In this document: positions 35,307-40,831 of the stretch, piece by piece
Layout of the letters: each line of letters begins with the position of its first letter
How positions within the stretch are numbered: position 1 is the first letter of the stretch
NCBI GenBank assembly: GCA_009780515.1
Contig: WQZX01000026.1
Location: 1-40,831, forward strand
Direction: 5' to 3'
DNA: 40,831 nt
DNA from: Nocardioidaceae bacterium
GTDB lineage: Bacteria > Actinomycetota > Actinomycetes > Propionibacteriales > Nocardioidaceae
Notes under the pieces: generated by a model
What the model saw: the letters and a program-made list of their open reading frames with translations, nothing else
Databases searched by the model: none
Told to the model about the DNA's origin: nothing
Position numbers and translations under genes: made by a program

Positions 35307-35768
35307 ATGAGCACCCTCAAGGACCGCCTCCGTGCCGACCTGACCACCGCGATGAAGGCCCGGGACACCGTGCGCTCCTCCACGCTCCGCATGGTGCTGA
35401 CCGCGCTGACCAACGCCGAGGTCGCCGGGTCGACCGCGAAGGAGCTCACCGACGACGAGGTCGTCGGCCTCCTGGCGACCGAGGCGAAGAAGCGGCGCGA
35501 GGCCGCCACCGCCTTCGAGGAGGGCGGCGCCGCCGACCGCGCCGACAAGGAGCGCGCCGAGGCCGCCGTCATCGCCGAGTACCTCCCGCAGCAGCTCAGC
35601 GAGGCCGAGATCGGCGAGCTCGTCACCGCGACGATCGCCGAGCTCGGTGTCGCCGACGAGGGTCCGCGCGCGATGGGCAAGGTGATGGGTGCCCTCCAGC
35701 CCCGGGTCAAGGGCCGGGCCGACGGCGCCGTCGTGGCCGCGGAGGTACGCCGCCAGCTCGGCGCCTGA
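35307..35768 (+). CDS. GatB/YqeY domain protein
   Basis: The 153-residue protein matches the YqeY family: LKDRLRADLTTAMKARDTVRSSTLRMVLTAL in parts at the start, EEGGAADRADKERAEAAVIAEYLPQQL in the middle and MGKVMGALQPRVKGRADGAVVAAEVRRQL at the end. It resembles the tRNA-binding tail domain of the GatB amidotransferase subunit, though its function alone is not settled. The ATG at 35307 lies 36 bases from the divergent metallophosphoesterase start. It interrupts the ponA2-metallophosphoesterase neighbourhood found in mycobacteria. A hairpin follows the stop codon. Confidence 0.92.
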   Translation: MSTLKDRLRADLTTAMKARDTVRSSTLRMVLTALTNAEVAGSTAKELTDDEVVGLLATEAKKRREAATAFEEGGAADRADKERAEAAVIAEYLPQQLSEAEIGELVTATIAELGVADEGPRAMGKVMGALQPRVKGRADGAVVAAEVRRQLGA

Positions 35769-35793
35769 TCGGTCTCGACAGGCTCGACCACCC
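35768..35793. repeat. possible half copy of a dispersed intergenic palindrome
   Basis: GATCGGTCTCGACAGGCTCG and the following ACCACC resemble one arm of palindromic repeats I recall from actinobacterial intergenic regions (arm plus its complement). The other arm is missing here. It shares short words with the element inside the ArsA-like gene at 39725-39764. Confidence 0.35.
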
Positions 35794-35821
35794 AAGAACG
35801 CTCGACCATCCGGAGAGAGCG

Positions 35822-35851
35822 GAGCGGGCGCCCCGTCGGGGACGCCCGCTC
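35822..35851. terminator. hairpin between converging yqeY and ponA2
   Basis: GAGCGGGCG (35822-35830) pairs with CGCCCGCTC (35843-35851), continuing through CCCC/GGGG with one bulged A and loop GTC. It lies 19 bases from the ponA2 stop codon and 54 from that of yqeY, and could stop transcription from both. Confidence 0.75.
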
Positions 35852-35869
35852 GTGCTCGCTGTCGCCCGA

Positions 35870-38287
35870 TCAGTGACCGGGGCCGCCGCCGTGGCCGGGT
35901 GGGCCACCGTGCGGAGGTCCACCAGGGCCGGGCCCGCCGCCGTGGCCGCCACCGCCACCGCCGTGCCCGCCGCCACCGTGGCCATGGCCTCCGCCACCGC
36001 CGCCGTGGCTGATGACCGGCGGCGGGGGAGGCGCGACCGGGGCGCCGTGACCGCTGGAGGTGTAGATGTAGACGACGTTGCCGTCGGTGCCCTTGCTGAG
36101 CATCGCGACCTCGCCCCGTGCGTACGCCGAGTCGACCATGCCGGCCATCTGCGGCGTGAAGCCCGCCGCCTTGATCGCCTTGAAGGCGTGGTCGAGCGAC
36201 GCGCCCACGACGTGGGGCAGGCCGGCCTGCAGGGGGCCCGGAGGCGGCTGGTGGAAGAGCTTGTTGGGCAGCAGGTCCTGCACCGGGTGCAGGGCGGCGT
36301 ACCACATCGGGCCGGCGACCGTGGAGCCGTGCGCCGTGCCGTAGTAGACGCCGTGGAGCACCGGGGGCACGGGGATCTGGTGACCGGCGAGGTTGACGCC
36401 GGCCACAACCGAGGAGACAGCGATCGCCGGGGTGTAGCCGTTGAACCAGACTGCCATGTTGGAGTCGTTGGTTCCGGTCTTGGCGGCGGCCTCCTTGTCC
36501 AACATGATGTTGGCGCCGAAGCCGCCGGGCTCCATGACGTGGTGCAGCACCGCGTCGATCGAGTCGGCGGTGTGCTGCGACATGACCCGCTTGCACTGGG
36601 TGGGGTACTTCTTCACGACCTTGCCGTTGGCGTCGAGGATCGCGCTGACGGGCCGCGGCGCGCACCAGGTGCCGCCCGAGGCTGCGGTGGCGTACGCCGA
36701 GGCCATGGTGAGCGGGTTCTCGTCGGCCACACCGAGGGTGAACGACGGGATCTGGTTGGCCTTGGTCAGGTCCAGGCCCATCTCCTTGGCGAGGCCGTAG
36801 GGCTGGCAGAGGCCGGTGCGCTTCTCGAGCTGGGCGAAGTAGGTGTTCACCGACTCCGGCGCACCGATGTTCATGTCCATGGTCTCGTCGGTCGCGCCGG
36901 TCGAGTTGTGGACCGGCCACATCTGGGTGCTGCGGTAGGGACCGTGGCAGGTGCGGTAGTCGCCCTGTGAGACGTCGTACTCGTTGGGGGCGTAGAAGCT
37001 GGTCGTGACGGGCAGGCCCTGCTGGAGGGCGGCGGCCATCACGAAGAACTTGAACGTGGAGCCCGCCTGGAAGCCGGCGGCGCTGCCGTACGCCGGCGGC
37101 ACGGCGTAGTTGAGGAACGTCTCGCCCTTGCGGGAGTGGGTGCCCATCGGGCGGGACTGGGCCAGCGCGATCACGTTGCCGGTGCCGGGCTCGACCTCGG
37201 CCAGCGCTCCGATCGCCTGGTCGGTCTGGTTGACGTGGGTCCTGGCCGCGACGGTCGCGTAGTGCTGGAACTGGCCGCGCATCGTGGTCTGGATCGTGAG
37301 ACCGCCGCCCCACAGGACGCGCTGGCGCTCCTTCTTGGTCTTGCCGAGCGCCTTGTCCTTCATCAGGTAGCTCACGACGTAGTCGCAGAAGAACGGCGCG
37401 CTGGAGCTGACGCAGCCGTTCGCGGCCTTCTGGACGTGGAGCCCGAGGCTCATCTTCTTGTTCTTGTCCGCGGTCGACTGCGAGATGGCGTGCAGCTGGG
37501 CCATCCGGTCGAGCACCGTGTTGCGCCGCTGGGTCGCGCCCTTGGGGTTGCTGGTCGGGTTGAGCGCCTCGGGGCTCTGGACCAGGCCGGCCAGCAGTGC
37601 CGACTGGCGGAGGTCGAGGGACTTGGCGTTGACGCCGAAGTAGTGCTGGGCTGCGGCCTGGACCCCGTAGGCGCCGTCGCCGAAGTAGACGGTGTTGAGG
37701 TACTGCTGCAGGATCCAGTCCTTGCTGTGCAGCTTCTCCAGCGCGATGGCGTAGCGCAGCTCGCGGAACTTGCGCGCGAACGTGTCCGCCGTGGCGGCCT
37801 TCTGCGCCGCGACGGTGTCGGCCTGGTTGACCAGCGTCTGCTTGACCAGCTGCTGGGTCAGCGTCGAGCCGCCCTGGACCGACCCGCCCGCGGCCTGGTC
37901 CTTGAAGAACGCGCGCAGCGTGCCCTTCACGTCCAGCGCGCCGTGCTGGAAGAAGCGGTAGTCCTCGATCGCGACCAGCGCCTTGACCATCGTGCGCGAG
38001 ATCTGGTTCAGCTGGACGTTGACGCGGTTCTGGTCGTAGAGCGTCGCGATCGGCTTGCCGTGCTGATCGACGATCTGGGTGCGCTGGGGGAGCGACTCGG
38101 TGGTGAGCTGCTTGGGCAGGTCGTTGGCCGAGTTGGACATGTCCTTCGCGGCGAAGCCGAGCAGGCCCGCGAACGGGATCGCCAGCCCGGACACGACGAT
38201 GCCGAGCACGGCGGCAACAGCAAGCATGACCCCGATGTGGGACGCCACCTTGCGCTTGGGAAGTCCGTCGAAGCGGGGACCTGGCAT
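35870..38287 (-). CDS. ponA2: bifunctional penicillin-binding protein of the PonA2 type
   Basis: The 805-residue class A enzyme polymerises glycan strands and cross-links peptides of peptidoglycan. A membrane segment lies at about 20-43. The GT51 transglycosylase domain has Glu108 in AIEDYRFFQHGALD and GGSTLTQQLVKQ. The transpeptidase has catalytic Ser410 in STFK, SVN (479-481) and KTG (603-605). A PASTA-like domain (about 700-760) is followed by a tail of about 55 residues almost wholly Gly, His and Pro. A TTG at 38293 is a possible start; the ATG at 38287 is preferred. PonA2 identity rests on the PASTA domain and the WhiB/Get3-like neighbours, as in Rv3682. It diverges from whiB. Confidence 0.9.
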   Translation of the reverse strand: MPGPRFDGLPKRKVASHIGVMLAVAAVLGIVVSGLAIPFAGLLGFAAKDMSNSANDLPKQLTTESLPQRTQIVDQHGKPIATLYDQNRVNVQLNQISRTMVKALVAIEDYRFFQHGALDVKGTLRAFFKDQAAGGSVQGGSTLTQQLVKQTLVNQADTVAAQKAATADTFARKFRELRYAIALEKLHSKDWILQQYLNTVYFGDGAYGVQAAAQHYFGVNAKSLDLRQSALLAGLVQSPEALNPTSNPKGATQRRNTVLDRMAQLHAISQSTADKNKKMSLGLHVQKAANGCVSSSAPFFCDYVVSYLMKDKALGKTKKERQRVLWGGGLTIQTTMRGQFQHYATVAARTHVNQTDQAIGALAEVEPGTGNVIALAQSRPMGTHSRKGETFLNYAVPPAYGSAAGFQAGSTFKFFVMAAALQQGLPVTTSFYAPNEYDVSQGDYRTCHGPYRSTQMWPVHNSTGATDETMDMNIGAPESVNTYFAQLEKRTGLCQPYGLAKEMGLDLTKANQIPSFTLGVADENPLTMASAYATAASGGTWCAPRPVSAILDANGKVVKKYPTQCKRVMSQHTADSIDAVLHHVMEPGGFGANIMLDKEAAAKTGTNDSNMAVWFNGYTPAIAVSSVVAGVNLAGHQIPVPPVLHGVYYGTAHGSTVAGPMWYAALHPVQDLLPNKLFHQPPPGPLQAGLPHVVGASLDHAFKAIKAAGFTPQMAGMVDSAYARGEVAMLSKGTDGNVVYIYTSSGHGAPVAPPPPPVISHGGGGGGHGHGGGGHGGGGGGHGGGPGPGGPPHGGPPGHGGGPGH

Positions 38288-38362
38288 GCCCAAAGGGTAC
38301 GGGACTCATGGTATTCGCCCGATTCCGTGCCACCCGAGGCCCTCCGACCGGGAGTGGCCGTG

Positions 38363-38381
38363 ATGACTAGATATGACTAGA
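38363..38381. promoter_or_regulatory. tandem direct repeat between ponA2 and whiB genes
   Basis: ATGACTAGA occurs at 38363-38371 and again at 38373-38381, a ten-base period that puts both copies on the same DNA face. It is in the 211-base space between the divergent ponA2 and whiB starts. The rest of this space shows no clear promoter boxes to me. It may be a binding site for a regulator, including WhiB itself. Confidence 0.45.
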
Positions 38382-38498
38382 CCACCTGGGCCCAACGTGT
38401 CCTGTGCAGACAGGGATCTTCCTCTACCTTGGTCCGCAGAGCTTGGGGCCATGGCGCTGTGGGGGTGCCTCCCGGGCTCAGTACGGGGACGTATTTCA

Positions 38499-38786
38499 AT
38501 GTGGGTTGAAGATTGGGCGCTCAGCGCCGCATGTCAGGACGGCCAGGCCGACGCACTCTTCGTCAGGGGCGCCGAGCAGAACAAGGCCAAGAGTGTGTGC
38601 TCCGGTTGTGCGGTGCGCACCGAATGCCTCGCCGAGGCGCTCGACAACCAGATCGAGTGGGGCGTGTGGGGCGGTATGACCGAGCGTGAGCGCCGGGCGC
38701 TGCTGCGGCGTCGCCCGAACTCGTCGTGGCGCAAGCTGCTGGAGTCGGCGCGTGACGCCGAGCTCGGCGCGCACGCCACCGCCTGA
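38499..38786 (+). CDS. WhiB family iron-sulfur regulator, probably WhiB4
   Basis: The 95-residue protein holds the four WhiB cysteines Cys12, Cys34, Cys37 and Cys43 (C-x21-C-x2-C-x5-C), which bind a 4Fe-4S cluster sensing oxygen or nitric oxide. The turn GVWGGMTERERRALLRRRP (55-73) is the family's G[VI]WGG motif plus the basic DNA-binding tail. Location between ponA2 and the Get3-like pair matches whiB4 (Rv3681c) of Mycobacterium tuberculosis. The frame is open upstream to 38373, but the ATG at 38499 gives the usual short N-terminus; only weak ribosome sites precede it. The gene converges with the second ATPase gene and ends before a shared hairpin. Confidence 0.9.
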   Translation: MWVEDWALSAACQDGQADALFVRGAEQNKAKSVCSGCAVRTECLAEALDNQIEWGVWGGMTERERRALLRRRPNSSWRKLLESARDAELGAHATA

Positions 38787-38812
38787 GCTCAGACACTCGG
38801 GAGCGTGGCTCC

Positions 38813-38841
38813 GACCGGTCCGCCTAGGTGGCGGACCGGTC
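38813..38841. terminator. hairpin shared by whiB and the ATPase operon
   Basis: GACCGGTCCGCC (38813-38824) and GGCGGACCGGTC (38830-38841) are perfect 12-base arms with a five-base loop. The loop contains part of the stop codon of the minus-strand ATPase gene, so the terminator overlaps coding sequence. It can act for both converging genes. Confidence 0.8.
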
Positions 38842-40056
38842 CGGAGGATCGGCGAGGAGCTCGCCGATCCTGCGCAGGCCGTCGAGGTCGTGCACGTCGC
38901 CGGCGAGCGCCGGTACGACGACGGTCGGCACCTGTGGGTGCGCGCGCCGGAAGGTCTCGCGCAGCGTCCGCTCGCGCTGGGTGATCCGCACCCGGTCGGC
39001 GTGCAGCCGCAGGAGTGCCGCGGTCATCGCCTCGCCCTCGCCGGTGAGCCGGTCGGCACCCGCGGTCGCCTCCTCGGCGGACAGGTGTCCCGGCGCGCCC
39101 GGCGTGCTGCGGTTGACGATCAGGCCGGCGAGCGGCATCCGGTCCTCGCTGAGCCGCTCGACGAAGTACGCCGCCTCGCGCAGCGCGTCCGCCTCGGGCG
39201 CGGCGACCACGAGGAACGCCGTACCGTCGGCCTGCAGCAGGGAGTAGGTCTTCTGGGCGCGCTGGCGGAAGCCGCCGAAGACGGTGTCCAGCGCCGCCAC
39301 GAAGGTCTGGAGGTCGCTGAGGAAGCCGGCGCCGAGGATCTTGTTGAGCGCGCCGGTGATCAGGCCGACCCCGGCGCTCATCAGCCGGGCCGGCCCGCGT
39401 GCCGGCGCGAGCATGAGCCGCACGAACCGGCCGTCGAGGAAGCTCGAGAGCCGCTCGGGCGCGTCCAGGAAGTCCAGCGCCGAGCGGGACGGCGGGGTGT
39501 CGACCACGATCAGGTCGTAGGTGCCGTCGCCGAGCACCTTGTCGCGGTGGAGCTGGCCGAGCTTCTCCATCGCCATGTACTCCTGCGTGCCCGCGAACGA
39601 GCTCGACAGCGCGATGTAGAACGGGTTGGCCAGGATCTGCTGGGCCTTCTCGGGGCTCGCCTGCGACTCGACGACCTCGTCGAAGGTCCGCTTCATGTCG
39701 AGCATCATCGCGTCGAGCGAGCCTGATCTCGAGACGGTCGCTTCGCGACCTCCTCGATCACCGAGGTCGACGGGCCGGGGGGTGTTGTCGAGCGCCGCGA
39801 TCCCCATCGACTGGGCCAGCCGGCGGGCGGGGTCGATGGTCAGCACGACCACCCTGCGTCCGCGCTCGGCCGCCCGCAGCGCCAGCGCCGCCGAGGTGGT
39901 CGTCTTGCCGACGCCGCCGGAGCCGCAGCACACGATGATGCCGGTGCCGCGGTCGTCCAGCAGCGCGTCGACGTCGATGTCCGGGGCAGGACGGCCCGAG
40001 GGCGAGGTCGGGCCCACCCTGGTGCGCCGCTGGGCGCCGCTGCGCGGGGCGCTCAC
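38824..40056 (-). CDS. ArsA/Get3-like ATPase, second of a pair (Rv3680/BagB-like)
   Basis: The 410-residue ATPase has the deviant Walker A CCGSGGVGKTTTSAALALRA in which GSGGVGKTT (about 36-44) is diagnostic of ArsA/Get3, the switch region VLTIDPARRLAQSMG, and LIVVDTPPSRSALDFLDAP. AMMLDMKRTFDEVVE and GTQEYMAMEKLGQL match the mycobacterial Rv3680 group. A repeat-derived segment (GDRGGREATVSRSGS) is inserted near residue 100. In mycobacteria the pair is described as Get3-like BagA/BagB, proposed to handle hydrophobic or tail-anchored proteins. The GTG start overlaps the stop codon of the first ATPase gene, so both are made together. Its stop codon lies in a terminator loop. Confidence 0.9.
   Translation of the reverse strand: MSAPRSGAQRRTRVGPTSPSGRPAPDIDVDALLDDRGTGIIVCCGSGGVGKTTTSAALALRAAERGRRVVVLTIDPARRLAQSMGIAALDNTPRPVDLGDRGGREATVSRSGSLDAMMLDMKRTFDEVVESQASPEKAQQILANPFYIALSSSFAGTQEYMAMEKLGQLHRDKVLGDGTYDLIVVDTPPSRSALDFLDAPERLSSFLDGRFVRLMLAPARGPARLMSAGVGLITGALNKILGAGFLSDLQTFVAALDTVFGGFRQRAQKTYSLLQADGTAFLVVAAPEADALREAAYFVERLSEDRMPLAGLIVNRSTPGAPGHLSAEEATAGADRLTGEGEAMTAALLRLHADRVRITQRERTLRETFRRAHPQVPTVVVPALAGDVHDLDGLRRIGELLADPPDRSAT
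39725..39764 (-). repeat. palindromic element inside the ATPase coding sequence
   Basis: The stretch contains the hairpin GGTCGC-TTC-GCGACC (39736-39750), flanked by GATCTCGAGAC and TCCTCGATCACCG, a pattern I recall from repeated intergenic elements of Nocardioides-type genomes. Here it is translated in frame as GDRGGREATVSRS, between the family segments DNTPRPVDL and GSLDAMMLDMKRTFDE. The codons in it (CGA, TCA, AGA) are unlike the rest of the gene, supporting a late insertion. Confidence 0.6.
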
Positions 40057-40831
40057 GCCATCCCCTGCTCGCGCAGGCGGCCGGCCAGCTCGTAGAGCGC
40101 GCCGAGGTCGACGCCACCGGCCAGCCGCGGCAGCTCGTACGCCGGAACGCCCAGCTCGGCCACCACGGCACGCTGGCTGTCCTCGAGGGCCCGTCGCTCG
40201 GCGTGGTCGTGCGCCTCGGTGAGCAGGCTGCCGATCAGCTCCTGGTCGTGCGGCAGGCCGATCGCGGCGAGGTCGGACTCGACGCGGGCCCGGTCGAGCG
40301 TTCCGGCCCGCGCCGCCGCGAGGTCGTCGGCCGTGAGGTCGCGCGGCCGGATCTGGTTGACCACCACGCCGCCCACGGGCAGGTTCACCTCGCGCAGCTC
40401 GCCGATGCCGTCGGCCGTCTCCTGCACGGGCATCTCCTCGAGCACGGTCACCAGGTGCACCGCCGTACGGGGGGATCGGAAGAGGGTCATCATCGTGTCG
40501 GCCTGGCCGCGGATCGGCCCGACCTTGGCCAGTCCGGCGAGCTCGTTGCTGACGTTGAGGAACTGGGTGATGCGGCCGGTCGGCGGGGCGTCCAGCACGA
40601 CGGCGTCGTACTGGCGGGCGCCCTTGTTGCGGCTGTTGCGCTGGACGGCCTCGTAGACCTTGCCGGTCAGCAGCACGTCGCGCACGCCGGGGGCGATCGT
40701 GGTGGCGAACTCGATGACGCCGAAGCGGTCGAGCGCCTTGCCGGCGCGGCCGAGGCGGTAGTACATCGAGAGGTACTCCAGCAGCGCCGACTCCGCGTCG
40801 ACGTGCAGGGCGTAGACGTTGCCGTGGCGGC
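40053..40831 (-). CDS. ArsA/Get3-like ATPase, first of a pair (Rv3679/BagA-like; N-terminus outside window)
   Basis: This is the C-terminal 258 residues of an ArsA-like ATPase; the frame is open to the window edge, so the P-loop lies outside. Visible parts are FATTIAPGVRDVLLTGKVYEAVQR, the strand YDAVVLDAPPTGRITQFLNV (Walker B-like with the switch II DAPPTGR) and SPRTAVHLVTVLEEMPVQET. LPVGGVVVNQIRPRDL contains the Asn-Gln segment typical of the nucleotide pocket. Its stop overlaps the start of the second ATPase (GTGA). The order and divergence relative to whiB and ponA2 match Rv3679-Rv3680. Confidence 0.88.
   Translation of the reverse strand, partial: RHGNVYALHVDAESALLEYLSMYYRLGRAGKALDRFGVIEFATTIAPGVRDVLLTGKVYEAVQRNSRNKGARQYDAVVLDAPPTGRITQFLNVSNELAGLAKVGPIRGQADTMMTLFRSPRTAVHLVTVLEEMPVQETADGIGELREVNLPVGGVVVNQIRPRDLTADDLAAARAGTLDRARVESDLAAIGLPHDQELIGSLLTEAHDHAERRALEDSQRAVVAELGVPAYELPRLAGGVDLGALYELAGRLREQGMA

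Noticed and set aside
35271..38333. Very long minus-strand frame joining the metallophosphoesterase to a 1324-residue protein
   Set aside because: The upstream part is a GC-driven shadow of the ponA2 gene in another frame and has no recognisable domain.

Overview
The window is bacterial chromosome of very high G+C content (roughly 70% by eye). Gene content points to an actinobacterium: an ESX/type VII secretion locus, a WhiB regulator, a KstR-like operator, GTG starts and many 4-base overlaps. Base usage and gene order suggest Nocardioides or a close relative (inference, not tested). I see no prophage, insertion sequence, integrase or CRISPR array.

Layout. 1-2046: the end of a GNAT acetyltransferase gene and an AAA-type ATPase gene, separated and followed by palindromic repeats. 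2047-7021: an acyl-CoA carboxyltransferase, a divergent MarR regulator, a KstD-like flavoprotein with a KstR-type operator just upstream, and a YibE/F membrane protein. 6991-17573: a type VII secretion locus, with eccC on the minus strand and, divergently, an EccD-like gene, two WXG100 genes, a second eccD, eccB and a mycosin. 17586-18927: an alpha/beta hydrolase, a long hairpin, tRNA-Ser and the SRP RNA. 18928-27450: a proton-antiporter-like gene, a DUF2252 gene, then the conserved actinobacterial series dnaX, ebfC, recR, DUF5063, lysC, asd. 27451-34224: a palindrome cluster, a Pro/Glu-rich membrane protein, a CitA/CitB-type two-component system and a divergent three-gene ABC uptake system. 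34232-40831: tRNA-Pro, a metallophosphoesterase, YqeY, a PonA2-type penicillin-binding protein, WhiB and two ArsA/Get3-like ATPases. Apart from yqeY, this last block matches the Rv3679-Rv3683 neighbourhood of Mycobacterium tuberculosis.

The most notable region is the secretion locus. It carries two different genes with full EccD architecture (ubiquitin-like domain plus eleven membrane segments), no recognisable EccE, and a mycosin that keeps Asp and His of the catalytic triad but has Asp where the catalytic Ser and the oxyanion Asn are expected. This suggests a reduced secretion complex with a heteromeric EccD pair and a mycosin kept as a structural part. The second theme is small repeated palindromes: a family shared between 1.9 kb and 27.5 kb, a 90-base inverted repeat before lysC, and a palindromic element read in frame inside the second Get3-like ATPase gene.

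Start codons were chosen from family length, ribosome sites and overlaps. All family assignments come from motif recognition, without database searches.
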